Below are positions 1-10,671 of a stretch of DNA of 64,000 nucleotides, one piece after another. A program made the position numbers and the translations under genes. Within the stretch, counting starts at the first letter, position 1. Each line of letters begins with the position of its first letter. This stretch comes from Neisseria sp. MVDL19-042950 (GTDB lineage Bacteria > Pseudomonadota > Gammaproteobacteria > Burkholderiales > Neisseriaceae). The stretch is from assembly GCF_030504625.1 (NCBI RefSeq), contig NZ_JAUKWH010000009.1, positions 39,307-103,306 of the forward strand, written 5' to 3'. A model generated the notes under the pieces. The model was not told where the DNA came from. It ran no database searches and was given only the letters and a program-made list of their open reading frames with translations.

Positions 1-369
1 GAAATCTTCATGGTTGTCCAAAATCAGAATTTTGGCTTGCGGGCGCTGTTTCCGATAGAGATAAGCCGCCGACAGGCCGCTGATGCCGGCACCGATTACC
101 ACCAAATCATATTGCTCGCCGGCTTTGCCCGGCAGTGTGAATTTGTTGCCGGCCAACGCGACGCTGTGCGCCGCATTTTGAACACCTTCCGTATCGCCGC
201 GCAAACCGAGCAAAGCGGGCGGATAGTAAATGCTTTTCAGAGTGGCGTTTTTTACTTGGTCTGCCGGAGAAACGGTGCGGTAGATTTTATCGCAGCCGCC
301 CAGCACAAACGAACCGGCCAAAGCAGCCGTTCCGCCTAAAAAAGTGCGGCGGGAAAATTTACGTTTCAT
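1..369 (-). CDS. FAD/NAD(P)-dependent oxidoreductase, N-terminal part (continues beyond the window)
   Basis: Minus-strand reading from ATG at 367-369 gives MKRKFSRRTFLGGTAALAGSFVLGGC..., a Tat-like/lipoprotein leader, then YDLVVIGAGISGLSAAYLYRK, a Rossmann GxGxxG FAD-binding motif. Confidence 0.7.
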   Translation of the reverse strand, partial: MKRKFSRRTFLGGTAALAGSFVLGGCDKIYRTVSPADQVKNATLKSIYYPPALLGLRGDTEGVQNAAHSVALAGNKFTLPGKAGEQYDLVVIGAGISGLSAAYLYRKQRPQAKILILDNHEDF

Positions 370-605
370 TTGAAATACTTTCGGGTTCAATTTTTGCAAA
401 TGCGCAATTCTAACAAGTTCCCGCCTTTTACACAAAATTGAATTTCTTTACCCATATCATATTATTTTGAAATCATATTGCAGGCCGTCTGAAAAAATTT
501 CTTACAAATATTATTAAAAAATAATATGTTATAAAAATAATCGGCATTTTACCTATATTAACAAACACATAAGACCAATCAATTCTATGATATTTTTTCA
601 AGTAA

Positions 606-645
606 CCAAAAGGCCGTCTGAAAAATTTTTCAGACGGCCTTTTGG
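606..645. terminator. Inverted DUS pair, terminator-like
   Basis: CCAAAAGGCCGTCTGAAAAATTTTTCAGACGGCCTTTTGG. Confidence 0.8.
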
Positions 646-662
646 CAATTTTGCATCACCCG

Positions 663-2150
663 TTACAAAAGCGGACTCATCAATCTGACGGTATTTTCCA
701 CCAGCCCCCACCATCTCGACCGCTGTTGCCAGCCTTTAACCGTGATGTAGCGGCTGTCGGCCAGATATTGCCGTTGCAAATCATTCACTTGGCGGGTAAT
801 ACCTTTATCGTAAATTGCCAAACTGATTTCCAGATTTAAAAAGAAGCTGCGCATATCCATATTCACGGTACCGAAGAGCGTATAACCGTCGTCTATCACC
901 ATGGTTTTGGCATGCAGCAGCCCGCCGTCGAACAAAGCGATTTTCACGCCTGCTTTAAGCAGCATGGGGTAGTAAGCCCGCGAAGCATAACGCACCATCA
1001 GCGAATCGACTTTGGCCGGCAAAATCAGGGTTACTTCCACACCGCGTTTGGCGGCGGTGGTCAATGCCGTCAACAAAGGTTCGTCGGGCACGAAATACGG
1101 CGTGGTAATCACGATTTTCCGCGTAGCCGAATAAACCGCGCTGAGTATGGTTTCGTAAATCACCCGGTTGACTTGGTCGGGCGCGGAAGGAATCACTTGC
1201 GCCACAATATTCCCCGCCCGCATTTTTTCAGGCAGCATGGCGGGAATCAGCTCGTTGAGTCCGCTCAAATATTGCTGCACTTCGGTTAGATTTTGATCGT
1301 CTTCCACGGCCACATCGGCATAGAACACCGCTGTCATCTCCAACACCAGCGGCCCGGAACAGCGCATCATCACGTCCACCCATTCGCCTACGCCCGAACC
1401 TTGCTTGAAAAAGCGCGGGTCTACCAAGTTGTAGCTGCCGGTATAGCCGATTTTTTTGTCGATAATCAGCATTTTGCGGTGGTTTCGCAAATCGCTGCGG
1501 GTAAACAGGGTTTTCAGTGGCCCCACCGGTAAGGCCGCATGCACTTCCACGCCGAAGCTGCGCAATTTTTTTACCCAGCCGCCGTTGAAAAAATTACGGC
1601 TGCCGACGGCATCGGCAAGAATAACGCAGTCCACTCCGCGTTGTGCCGCCCGAATCACCGCATCCAACAAGGTTTCGATTCGGCCTTGCGGTTCGATAAT
1701 GTAAAACGCCAGCAGGCATGACTGCTGCGCCGATTCAATGTCCGCAAGCATGGCATCGACGATTCCGTCGGTGGTGGAAAGCAGCGTCATGGCATTGCTT
1801 TTGGTCGGCCCCATACCAGTGGTATCGGCGGCAACTTTGGCAATCCCCCGATAGCGCGGGCGCATTTCGTCGGTGATATCCAAATCGATATCCGACATAT
1901 AAAGCTCGATAAACTCGCTGTAAAAACGGTTCATTTCCGCGGCACGCTTGGCCCGCGCCGTTCCGAGCCGCGGCTCTCCCACCATCAAATAAGCAGCCAC
2001 GCCGAATAGCGGGAACACAAACAGAATAATCAACCATGCAAATGCCGCACCCGTATTGCGCTGTTTGTAAAGCACCCGCCCCGCGCAAACCAATGCGGCA
2101 GCGGTGTGCAGGTAAATAAGAATCTGACCCCACGGAATTTCAATATTCAT
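663..2150 (-). CDS. cls: Cardiolipin synthase (phospholipase D family)
   Basis: Two HKD motifs (HRKMLIIDKKIGYTGSYN, HAKTMVIDDGYTLFGTVNMD) and N-terminal TM helices. ORF track start at 2306 reads through DUS; MNIEIPWG at 2150 is the more likely start. Confidence 0.9.
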   Translation of the reverse strand: MNIEIPWGQILIYLHTAAALVCAGRVLYKQRNTGAAFAWLIILFVFPLFGVAAYLMVGEPRLGTARAKRAAEMNRFYSEFIELYMSDIDLDITDEMRPRYRGIAKVAADTTGMGPTKSNAMTLLSTTDGIVDAMLADIESAQQSCLLAFYIIEPQGRIETLLDAVIRAAQRGVDCVILADAVGSRNFFNGGWVKKLRSFGVEVHAALPVGPLKTLFTRSDLRNHRKMLIIDKKIGYTGSYNLVDPRFFKQGSGVGEWVDVMMRCSGPLVLEMTAVFYADVAVEDDQNLTEVQQYLSGLNELIPAMLPEKMRAGNIVAQVIPSAPDQVNRVIYETILSAVYSATRKIVITTPYFVPDEPLLTALTTAAKRGVEVTLILPAKVDSLMVRYASRAYYPMLLKAGVKIALFDGGLLHAKTMVIDDGYTLFGTVNMDMRSFFLNLEISLAIYDKGITRQVNDLQRQYLADSRYITVKGWQQRSRWWGLVENTVRLMSPLL

Positions 2151-2314
2151 AAGCATGCAAGATATTTTCAGACGGCTTGAATTATAGAAGTAATCATCAT
2201 TAAGGTATAAAAGGCCGTCTGAAAGTTCCTTTTTGGCTTTAAACGGCGGCAGGCAATCGACCCGACCATGAAAAAGGCCATCTGAAAAATTTTCAGACGG
2301 CCTCACAATATCGT

Positions 2315-3469
2315 TTAATACTTAATTTTAATTCTCTCAAACGGTGCGAATTTCAACACGAGATAACCCGAAACGCCCGCAAACAGTGAGCCTAAAAACA
2401 CCCCTACTTTGCTGTAATCCTGTATGGCGGGGTCAACAAACGCCAGCAGGCTGATAAACAGGCTCATGGTAAAACCGATGCCGCACAACAGCGCCACGCC
2501 ATACACCTGCAACCAGCTCGCCCCTTCCGGCAGTTCGGTCCAGCCGAGTTTCACCGTTGCCCAAACCACACCGAAAACGCCCAACTGTTTGCCCAAAAAC
2601 AAACCGGCAAAAATACCCATTACCACGGGGTCGAAAAGTACCGAGCCGTCCAACCCGGCGAAAGATACGCCGGCATTGGCAAAGCCGAACACCGGCACCA
2701 CGAAAAACGCCACCGGATTTTCCAAAGCGTGCTCCCACTTGAGCAGCGGCGCTTCCTGAATAGAATCCTGTACCCGCAAAGGAATGGCAAAAGCCAGCAA
2801 CACGCCCGCAAGCGTGGCATGAAGGCCGGATTTCAAAACGAAAAACCACAGCAACAAGCCCAGTAGCAAATACGGAAGGCTTTTCAATATGCCTTTTTTA
2901 TTCAAGAAAAACAGCACGGCCAAAGTTGCGGCGGCCAAAGCCAGATAAACAAAACTGATGCTGCTGCTGTAAAACAAGGCAATAATCACAATAACGGCCA
3001 AGTCGTCCATAATCGCCAGTGCCGTCAGAAAAATTTTCAAAGACACCGGCACGCGGCTGCCCAACAAGGCCAACACGCCCAGTGCAAAAGCGATATCGGT
3101 GGCGGCGGGCACGGCCCAACCTTTCAACGTTTCGGGATTGCCGCTGTTAAACAAAACATAAAACAGCGCGGGCATCATCAAACCTCCCAATGCGGCCAAG
3201 CCGGGCAATATCCGCTTGGCGTTGGTATTCAATTCGCCCTGTAATAATTCGCGTTTCACTTCCAAACCCACAAACAGGAAAAATACTGCCATCAAACCGT
3301 CGTTAATCCAATGCGAAACACTCAAGCCGACAACATAAGCGCCGAGCATACTGAAATAATGTTCCGAAGCGGGCGAATTCGCCACGATGATGCCGAGCAC
3401 CGCCGCAATCATCAACACGATACCTGCCGCAGGCTCCGAACTGAAAAAATGAGCTAACTTATCCCTCAC
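2315..3469 (-). CDS. nhaA: Na+/H+ antiporter NhaA
   Basis: Translation matches the NhaA family (VPAATDIAFALGVLALLGSRVPVSLKIFLTALAIMDDLAVIVIIALFY). Confidence 0.95.
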   Translation of the reverse strand: MRDKLAHFFSSEPAAGIVLMIAAVLGIIVANSPASEHYFSMLGAYVVGLSVSHWINDGLMAVFFLFVGLEVKRELLQGELNTNAKRILPGLAALGGLMMPALFYVLFNSGNPETLKGWAVPAATDIAFALGVLALLGSRVPVSLKIFLTALAIMDDLAVIVIIALFYSSSISFVYLALAAATLAVLFFLNKKGILKSLPYLLLGLLLWFFVLKSGLHATLAGVLLAFAIPLRVQDSIQEAPLLKWEHALENPVAFFVVPVFGFANAGVSFAGLDGSVLFDPVVMGIFAGLFLGKQLGVFGVVWATVKLGWTELPEGASWLQVYGVALLCGIGFTMSLFISLLAFVDPAIQDYSKVGVFLGSLFAGVSGYLVLKFAPFERIKIKY

Positions 3470-3569
3470 TGACCTTCCTTTCTCTTAAAAAGTCTGTCGA
3501 TTTATTCAATTGACTACCGAATACAAACCCACTGCCGGAACCGATACTCCCGCAGTGGGTTTTCTCTCA

Positions 3570-3602
3570 AAGGCCGTCTGAAAACTTTTTTCAGACGGCC
3601 TC
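3570..3602. terminator. Inverted DUS pair between nhaA and hemE
   Basis: AGGCCGTCTGAAAACTTTTTTCAGACGGCCT. Confidence 0.75.
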
Positions 3603-3621
3603 TGCATCATTAAAATACAGA

Positions 3622-4683
3622 TTAACGGTGATACTGTCGAGACAATTCGTGCACCGTGTCCACCAACAACTTGGCATGTTCGGGGTCGGCGTGTTGGTTG
3701 ATGCCGTGCCCGAGGTTGAACACATGGCCGCTGCCGTTGCCGTATGCTTCCAGAATGCGGGCGGCTTCGGCACGGATGCTCTCCGGCGTGCCGAACAGGG
3801 CGAACGGGTCGAAATTACCTTGCAGCGCCACTTTATCCCCTACGCGCTTGCGGGCTTCGCCGATGTTGCACGTCCAATCCAAGCCGAGAGCATCGGCACC
3901 GGTATCGGCCATTTTTTCCAGCCACAAACCGCCGCCTTTGGTAAACACAATCACCGGCACGCGGCGGCCTTCGCTTTCGCGTTTCAAACCGCCGACAATC
4001 TGCTTCATATAACGCAGGCTGAACGCTTCAAACGCCGCATCGCTCAACACGCCGCCCCATGTATCGAAAATCTGCACCGCCTGCGCGCCCGCATCGATTT
4101 GCGCATTTAAATATGCGGTTACGGCTTGGGCGTTGACATCCAAAATCTTGTGCAGCAAGTCGGGGCGCGAATACATCATGGTTTTGATGGTGCGGAATTC
4201 CTTGCTGCTGCCGCCTTCCACCATATAGCAGGCGAGCGTGAACGGGCTGCCGGAAAAGCCGATTAAAGGCACGCGGCCGTCTAAGGCTTGGCGGATAGAC
4301 GTAACGGCATCAAACACATATTGCAGCTTGCCCATGTCCGGCACTTCCAGCTTGGCGATGTCGGCTTCATGCTGCAAAGCACGCTCGAATTTGGGGCCTT
4401 CACCTTCGGCAAAATACAAGCCCAAACCCATCGCATCAGGCACGGTTAAGATGTCGGAAAACAGAATCGCTGCGTCCAAATCGAAACGCTCCAGCGGCTG
4501 AATGGTTACTTCGGTGGCCAGCTCGGTGTTTTTGCACAAATCCAAAAAACTGCCTGCGCGGGCGCGGGTGGCTTTGTATTCGGGCAGATAGCGGCCTGCC
4601 TGACGCATCATCCAAATCGGTGTGTATTCAACCGGTTGTTTTAACAAAGCGCGTAAGAAAGTATCGTTTTTCAATGTGGTCAT
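3622..4683 (-). CDS. hemE: Uroporphyrinogen decarboxylase
   Basis: [63 protein letters not shown] is the HemE signature; start ATG at 4681-4683. Confidence 0.95.
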   Translation of the reverse strand: MTTLKNDTFLRALLKQPVEYTPIWMMRQAGRYLPEYKATRARAGSFLDLCKNTELATEVTIQPLERFDLDAAILFSDILTVPDAMGLGLYFAEGEGPKFERALQHEADIAKLEVPDMGKLQYVFDAVTSIRQALDGRVPLIGFSGSPFTLACYMVEGGSSKEFRTIKTMMYSRPDLLHKILDVNAQAVTAYLNAQIDAGAQAVQIFDTWGGVLSDAAFEAFSLRYMKQIVGGLKRESEGRRVPVIVFTKGGGLWLEKMADTGADALGLDWTCNIGEARKRVGDKVALQGNFDPFALFGTPESIRAEAARILEAYGNGSGHVFNLGHGINQHADPEHAKLLVDTVHELSRQYHR

Positions 4684-4724
4684 ATCGGGCTTTCGTAGAA
4701 AATATTGAAAACGCCTGCCTGTGT

Positions 4725-4879
4725 TATAGCAAACAAACTGATTTTTGATACAAGGCGGCAAGCCGTAGGCAGCACCAATAGTGCGGAACCGATTCTGCTG
4801 CCGCTTCGCCGGCTTACAAAACCGTTCTCTTTAAACTAAGGCGCAGCAATGCCGCAGCAAGTTAAGTTGATTCGCTATA
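4725..4879. repeat. MITE-like element, copy 1 (about 155 bp)
   Basis: TATAGCAAACAAACT...AGTTGATTCGCTATA terminal inverted repeats; interior aligns with the reverse complement of 52650-52801. Confidence 0.65.
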
Positions 4880-4924
4880 AATCTTCGCACGCGTGATCGG
4901 GTGTTAAAGTTTCAAAGTATCGAA

Positions 4925-4964
4925 AGGCCGTCTGAAAACATTTATCCGGTTTTTCAGACGGCCT
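4925..4964. terminator. Inverted DUS pair downstream of hemY
   Basis: AGGCCGTCTGAAAACATTTATCCGGTTTTTCAGACGGCCT. Confidence 0.75.
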
Positions 4965-4987
4965 CTTTTTGCATGGCGGCTTATCTG

Positions 4988-6193
4988 TTATAGGGATTCA
5001 TCGTCGGCAGACACGCTCTCCAAAGCCAGTTTGCGCTGCTGCTCCGCCTTTTCGGGCTGCTCGGTTTCGTCAAACACTTTGGCCAAAGCCAAACGCGCCG
5101 GCATGCTCGGGTCGATGGCGAGGCTGGCTTCCAGATACGTCTGCGCCTTGCCCCAAAGCTGCTTGCCGTAAGCCAGTTCGCCCAGATACATCAGCAATTT
5201 GGCATTATTCGGATGCCCCTGCAACCAGCCGTCGGCAAGGTCAATGGCTTTGCGCTGTTCTTTGTCGTTCAAGAAACGCACGCTCTGAACGAAAGTTTTC
5301 AGCAACTCGGCCTGCTGGGTATGCGGATAATATTTCTCCACCCATTTTACCGCATGGCCGTACAAGCCCAAACGCTCGTATTTCTCGGCGATGGCAATAC
5401 ACAATTCGCCGGTTTTCAAATACTCGGGAATACGCTTGAGGCAAACTTTCAAACCGTTATGATCGGAAGCCAATGCCAGTAGGCGGTGGTATGCCCAGTT
5501 TTGATATTGTTCGGCTTCATAATCGCTGATTGCCCCCGCCTTAACCAATTTGTCGGCCTTATCCAATACTTCCAGCGCGTTGCCTTTATCAAAAGCGTAA
5601 CGCAACTGCAAACGCACCAAGCGGGTAAGGCTGGGGTTGATTTGGGTGGCGGAAATCAGGTTTTGTTCGGCAGCCGGATAATCGCGGCGGCTTAAAGCGG
5701 ATTCGGCCAACAACAGATAACGCGAAAGCTGTTTCTTCGCAGGCAATGCTTCGATGTCTTTCAAATAGCGGTCGCGCAGGCCGATGTTGTCCATTTGGTC
5801 GGCGGCATGCGCGCCCAGCATCAATGCCAGCGTGCGGTTGTCGCCCGCTTCTTTGTTGGCCAGCACTTTGGCGGCTTCCTGCTCGGCCTTTTGGAACTTG
5901 CCTTCAAAAAACGCCAAACCCGCATTGTTCAAAGCGGCGGCGGCTTGGCGGCCTTTGCGTGCCACGCCGAAACGCTGCATACGGCCGGGCACGTTGAGAA
6001 TGCCTGCAATCAAACGCACCAGCAGATACAGCACCACCACCAAGGCAATCAAACCGAGAATAAACGCATGCAGGTTGATGCGCAGTATGGTCTGCTCGAC
6101 CACCACATAAACATTGCCGGTATAAGTGCCCGCCGCAATCGCCAAACCAACGGCCACGGCGAATAAAATGATAACCCAAACCAAGCCTCTCAT
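4988..6193 (-). CDS. hemY: HemY-like TPR-containing membrane protein
   Basis: Two N-terminal TM helices plus TPR-like repeats; sits directly after hemX and hemD. Confidence 0.85.
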   Translation of the reverse strand: MRGLVWVIILFAVAVGLAIAAGTYTGNVYVVVEQTILRINLHAFILGLIALVVVLYLLVRLIAGILNVPGRMQRFGVARKGRQAAAALNNAGLAFFEGKFQKAEQEAAKVLANKEAGDNRTLALMLGAHAADQMDNIGLRDRYLKDIEALPAKKQLSRYLLLAESALSRRDYPAAEQNLISATQINPSLTRLVRLQLRYAFDKGNALEVLDKADKLVKAGAISDYEAEQYQNWAYHRLLALASDHNGLKVCLKRIPEYLKTGELCIAIAEKYERLGLYGHAVKWVEKYYPHTQQAELLKTFVQSVRFLNDKEQRKAIDLADGWLQGHPNNAKLLMYLGELAYGKQLWGKAQTYLEASLAIDPSMPARLALAKVFDETEQPEKAEQQRKLALESVSADDESL

Positions 6194-7695
6194 ACCCGTG
6201 CCCCTTTCACTTCGCCTACCGGCGCGGATGCCGGTTTGTTTTCAGACGGCACGGCCGGTTTTGCCGGCTGTTGCGGCTCTGCCGCTTTCGGTACTACAGG
6301 CATAACCGGCGTTGCCGGTACTTCGGGAGCCGAAGCGGCAGACGACGGCTCGGAAGCGGATTCGCCCGCAGCAACGGGAGCAGCCGCTTCAGGCAGCAGC
6401 GTCGGACGGTTCGGCCGGACGGCATTTTGGTAATTGCGTACGGCATTCAGGCTGTTTTTCAGCACGTCGTCGGTTACCATGCGCAAATCGGCGGTTTTCA
6501 GCTCGGCCAATTCTTTCAACCAAGATTGGGTGGCGGGCGAACGGACATCGAAATATTGTTTTACCGCCGCTTCCGCATTGTTCAAATCGCTTTGGTACAC
6601 CTCGCCGTTGTACTGCATCAGGGCGGCACGCGCATCCAATAAACGCAAACGCAGGTTTTCACGCACGAAATACACTTGCTCGGGAGCCATCAGCATGGAA
6701 TCGTTGCTGTTCAGGCGGCGTACTTCCACCATGCCTTTCAAGGCGGCCAGCGTTTTCTGCCATGCGGCTTCCCACCACGGCAGATTGCCCGCATCCGCAA
6801 CTTGGGGAGCGGATTGGCCGGGCTTCAAGGCTCCGTCCACCACCAACGGCAAGCCGGCAACGGCGGTTTCCAAACGGTCGAGACGCAACGACACGCCCGA
6901 AATATCCACATACGGGCGGTTGCGCAATGCCGTCAAATCGCCGGCAACGGCTTGTTTCACCGGCAGCAGTTCGGGGTGGTCGAAACGGCTCATGCGGCTT
7001 TCGATGTTTTCCAACACTCCGATGGCGGCAGGCACGTTGCCTGAAAGCAGCAATTGTTGCGAAGCCAGATTCAGCATCACTTCGGTTTCATCCACCAGCC
7101 AATCGGCACGGCCTTTGCTTAACTCTTGGAAAGCACGCTCGGCGGCAGCCACTTTTTCACCGTTCTGTTTCTGTGCGGCGGCCAATTGCACCATCGCGGC
7201 TTGGATTTCATTCTGCTTACGCATGCTGTTTTGCAGCAGTGCGGCATTTTGCGATTCGCCCAAAGCAGCTTTTTCGATTTTTTGATTGAAGTTTATTTCC
7301 TGCGTTTTCAGCAGATTCTGTCCTTGCACAAACAAGAAACCGCTGGCTCCCAAAGCCAGCAGGGACAAAGCCAGCGCAACGACGGCTACGCCTCTGCCCG
7401 ATGATTGTTTGATCACCACGGGTGTAACAAGGGGTTGGTTGTTTTTTGAGTCAGACATAAGATTTCCTGCGGGTTCGGGATTATTCGGAGCGGCGGCTGC
7501 AAAACCGGTTTTCGGTTTGTCGGACGGCGTTTCTGCTTCCGGTTCCGCGGCTGCCGTGTCGGATTTGTTTTTTTCAGACGGCTGCACGGGCGGCATTGCC
7601 GTTCCGTCTTTCGTTACCACCAGCATGCGCTTTGGGGATTCCTGCGCGTTTTCAGGCTGAAAATCCTCGGGTTTATTTTCGTCTTGGCTGTTCAT
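6190..7695 (-). CDS. hemX: HemX-like membrane protein (uroporphyrinogen-III C-methyltransferase-like family)
   Basis: N-terminal disordered region, one TM helix, conserved HemX core (ADWLVDETEVMLNLASQQLLLSGNVPAAIGVL); overlaps hemD and hemY. Confidence 0.85.
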   Translation of the reverse strand: MNSQDENKPEDFQPENAQESPKRMLVVTKDGTAMPPVQPSEKNKSDTAAAEPEAETPSDKPKTGFAAAAPNNPEPAGNLMSDSKNNQPLVTPVVIKQSSGRGVAVVALALSLLALGASGFLFVQGQNLLKTQEINFNQKIEKAALGESQNAALLQNSMRKQNEIQAAMVQLAAAQKQNGEKVAAAERAFQELSKGRADWLVDETEVMLNLASQQLLLSGNVPAAIGVLENIESRMSRFDHPELLPVKQAVAGDLTALRNRPYVDISGVSLRLDRLETAVAGLPLVVDGALKPGQSAPQVADAGNLPWWEAAWQKTLAALKGMVEVRRLNSNDSMLMAPEQVYFVRENLRLRLLDARAALMQYNGEVYQSDLNNAEAAVKQYFDVRSPATQSWLKELAELKTADLRMVTDDVLKNSLNAVRNYQNAVRPNRPTLLPEAAAPVAAGESASEPSSAASAPEVPATPVMPVVPKAAEPQQPAKPAVPSENKPASAPVGEVKGARV

Positions 7696-8416
7696 TCTGA
7701 ACTCCGTGCAAGGCTTGTTTTAAAGTCTGTGCATCCAAACGCGCAACCACTCGGGTGTTCACCGCTCCGGCGATATGCAAAGCGGCGGCTATGCGCGGAT
7801 GATGCGTGAAGTATAACAAGGTTCTTAATGGTTGCGCCAATTCAGACGGCACTTGCGCAAACAACGCGCTCACCATCTCGGCGGAAGTAATGTAGGCGGC
7901 AACGGGGCGGGCTTCTTCAAACACCGACCAATCAAGCGGTTGGGGCCGTCTGAAATAAACTTCGGCCGTTTCCACTTCAAAGCCGCGCCGCTTCAGATTT
8001 TGCGCCAGAAAATCCCGCCCGCCGTGTCCGCGCACGATCAGCACTTTCGCTCCTTGGGGCAGGCTGTTCCAAATGTCCAAACGCAACACGGCTTCGCTGT
8101 CGTTGCCCTCCTGCGGGCAAATGATTTCGTGCGGACAGAATCCCGACAATGCCTTGCGGCTGCCCTGCCCTACGGTAATCTGGCGGATGAGGCCGTCTGA
8201 AAAATCAATATGCGGCGCGGCGGTCTCCACCGCCGTGGGGCTGACCCAGAATACGGCAGAGGCCGTCTGAAACTGCCGGTTGAGGTTTTTTAAGGCGGCC
8301 TCTTCCGGCTCGATGCGTATCGGGCCGAACGGTACGGCATCCCAACCCGCCGCCGTGCAAGTGCGGATATCGGCAGCGGTTTGGGATGGGGGGCGGATAA
8401 TCAAAATGGCTGGCAT
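7673..8416 (-). CDS. hemD: Uroporphyrinogen-III synthase
   Basis: HemD-like translation (AVFWVSPTAVETAAPHI..., VLIVRGHGGRDFLAQNLKRRGFEVETAEVYFR); upstream of hemX. Confidence 0.85.
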   Translation of the reverse strand: MPAILIIRPPSQTAADIRTCTAAGWDAVPFGPIRIEPEEAALKNLNRQFQTASAVFWVSPTAVETAAPHIDFSDGLIRQITVGQGSRKALSGFCPHEIICPQEGNDSEAVLRLDIWNSLPQGAKVLIVRGHGGRDFLAQNLKRRGFEVETAEVYFRRPQPLDWSVFEEARPVAAYITSAEMVSALFAQVPSELAQPLRTLLYFTHHPRIAAALHIAGAVNTRVVARLDAQTLKQALHGVQNEQPRRK

Positions 8417-8472
8417 GTTTTCAGACGGCCTCCGGCCAATCGGTTAGACACCGGTAAAAGATGGGGGACTCT

Positions 8473-9096
8473 TTACCACAACCGCCACAGCGAACGGCTT
8501 TGCTGCGGTTTTTGAGTCTGCCGCTGCGCCTTGCGGAAATCCCACGGCGCTTGCGGGTTTCTGTTTTGCCACAAGCCCGTGCTTTCCTGCCGCGCGCGGG
8601 CTTCGGCATAGGCGTAGGCCGCATAATCGAAAGTGTCCTGCTTGCGCTTGGCAATCGACACATAATGCCACGCATGGCCTTGCTGCAACTGGGCAAGGTT
8701 CAAATCCTGTCCGTTCAGGCGCACTTGGGCGACTTCGCGTTTATATTGGTCGGTTTCAAACACCGTTACTTCTACGTTTCGACCTTCCACAAGCGCCCGC
8801 AACGCATCCCGCGAAGCCGTTCCGTGCGCCTGCTGCAATTCCGGCGCATCAATGTAGGCCAAACGGATTTTATGCTTGTTGCCGCCGCCGTCGACCACGC
8901 GGACGGTGTCGCCGTCGGATACGGCAACTACGCGGCCCGAATAGTTTTGTGCGGCGTGATCCTGCACCCAAAGCGAGTGGAATTGCTGTGCGGCCTCGGT
9001 ACTTTTACGCAGCCATTGCTGAAAATTCTCCGCCTGCACGCCGGCAGCCGAAGCCAGCAACAAGGCGGCAAATGCGTATAAAGACGATGTTTTCAT
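8473..9096 (-). CDS. Thermonuclease (SNase-like) family secreted protein
   Basis: Signal peptide; SNase motifs VSDGDTVRV, KIRLAYIDAPELQQAHG, QLQQGHAWHY. Confidence 0.88.
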   Translation of the reverse strand: MKTSSLYAFAALLLASAAGVQAENFQQWLRKSTEAAQQFHSLWVQDHAAQNYSGRVVAVSDGDTVRVVDGGGNKHKIRLAYIDAPELQQAHGTASRDALRALVEGRNVEVTVFETDQYKREVAQVRLNGQDLNLAQLQQGHAWHYVSIAKRKQDTFDYAAYAYAEARARQESTGLWQNRNPQAPWDFRKAQRQTQKPQQSRSLWRLW

Positions 9097-9187
9097 ATCT
9101 CAAACCGAACAAACTCTGCCCGCAAAAAACCAGCGTAACGAAATAAGGCCGTCTGAACAGTTTCAGACGGCCTCCGGCTATACCGTA

Positions 9188-9853
9188 TCAGTTGGGGGTA
9201 ATCACTTGCACGCCGTTTTGTGTACCCAACACCAGCACGTCGGCGGCATTGTGCCCGAACAGGCCGTTTTCCACCACACCGGGAATTTTGTTGATCTCGT
9301 CTTCCAGCGTTACCGGCAGGTTGATTTCCAAATCGTGTACATCAACGATTTGATGGCCGTTAAACGTGATAAAGCCCATGCGCAACTCGGGCTGGCCGCC
9401 CAAAGCCACCAGCTTACGCGACACCATCGAACGCGCCATCGGAATCACTTCCACCGGCAGCGGGAATTTGCCCAAACGGGAAACGTATTTGCTTTCGTCG
9501 GCGATACATACAAACTTGTCCGCAATACTGGCTACGATTTTTTCATTCAGATGCGCGCCGCCGCCGCCTTTGATCATTTGTAGCGAATGGTTGACTTCGT
9601 CGGCTCCGTCGACATACACGGCCAGATGCGATACTTCGTTCATCTGTACTTCGGGGATTTCAAAACGGGCCAGCAGCTCGGAAGTGCCTTTTGATGTAGA
9701 AACCGCTCCTTTGATTTTTTTGCCGCTTTTTGCCAGCGCTTCAATGAAAAAATTAACGGTAGAACCGGTGCCGATGCCGATATATTCGCCTTCCGGTACG
9801 AATTCGACGGCTTTTTCGGCCGCCATACGTTTCAGTTCGTCTTGTGATGCCAT
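9188..9853 (-). CDS. rpiA: Ribose-5-phosphate isomerase A
   Basis: IGIGTGSTVNFFIEAL, DGADEVNHSLQMIKGGGGAHLNEKIVASIADKFVCIADESK. Confidence 0.95.
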   Translation of the reverse strand: MASQDELKRMAAEKAVEFVPEGEYIGIGTGSTVNFFIEALAKSGKKIKGAVSTSKGTSELLARFEIPEVQMNEVSHLAVYVDGADEVNHSLQMIKGGGGAHLNEKIVASIADKFVCIADESKYVSRLGKFPLPVEVIPMARSMVSRKLVALGGQPELRMGFITFNGHQIVDVHDLEINLPVTLEDEINKIPGVVENGLFGHNAADVLVLGTQNGVQVITPN

Positions 9854-9938
9854 GATTTTCCTCTCTCTACATAAAAAGGTTAAGCGGTTCGTATGTTAAC
9901 AGTTTTCAACCGACCGCGCAGTATCCCGGGCCACTTTT

Positions 9939-10418
9939 TCAAACCGCCCGCAGCAACACCGCCGCCTGCGCTTCAATGCCTTCCTGCCTCCCCAAATAGC
10001 CGAGTTTTTCATTGGTTTTGCCTTTGATGTTGACGGCGTTTTCGGGCAAGCCCAAATCCGCCGCAATATTGGCGCGCATGGCCGGAATATGCGGAGCGAG
10101 CTTCGGCTTCTGGGCGATAATGGTGCTGTCCACATTCACCACTTCCCAGCCCTGCTCTTTTACGCTGCGGTAGGCGGCGCGCAGCAATACGCGGCTGTCG
10201 GCATCTTTGAATTCGGCGGCGGTATCGGGGAAGTGGCTGCCGATATCGCCCAAACCCGCCGCGCCGAGCAACGCATCGGTAACGGCATGCAAAAGTGCGT
10301 CGGCATCGGAATGGCCGAGCAACCCTTTTTCAAACGGAATCGTTACGCCGCCGAGAATAAGCGGCCGATTTTCAACCAACTGATGGACATCGTAGCCTTG
10401 TCCGACACGGATATTCAT
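9939..10418 (-). CDS. ispF: 2-C-methyl-D-erythritol 2,4-cyclodiphosphate synthase
   Basis: [53 protein letters not shown] is the IspF signature. Confidence 0.95.
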   Translation of the reverse strand: MNIRVGQGYDVHQLVENRPLILGGVTIPFEKGLLGHSDADALLHAVTDALLGAAGLGDIGSHFPDTAAEFKDADSRVLLRAAYRSVKEQGWEVVNVDSTIIAQKPKLAPHIPAMRANIAADLGLPENAVNIKGKTNEKLGYLGRQEGIEAQAAVLLRAV

Positions 10419-10671
10419 ATCGTTTCCTATCTGGTGTGATAACTGTGAAAGTTAATGTTTCATCCAAGCCCGCCGCAAACCGGTTTTGCCGCCGCTTTAG
10501 CAGCCTGCCGGGCGTTTCCCGCTGCACCGGAACGCGGCAATTCGGTATAAAACATTAAGTTTCACAGCCGTCGCCTGTTTCAGGCGGCCTTATTATACAG
10601 ATTAGGCCGTCTGAAAACATTCAAACATTTTCAGACGGCCTCTATCCGCTCAACAGCACCGCTACCGGAAA

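Noticed and set aside
6312-7289. Long plus-strand ORFs (325 aa, 283 aa) opposite hemX
   Set aside because: Antisense to a well-supported hemX; low-complexity, Arg/Pro/Cys-rich translations typical of shadow ORFs.
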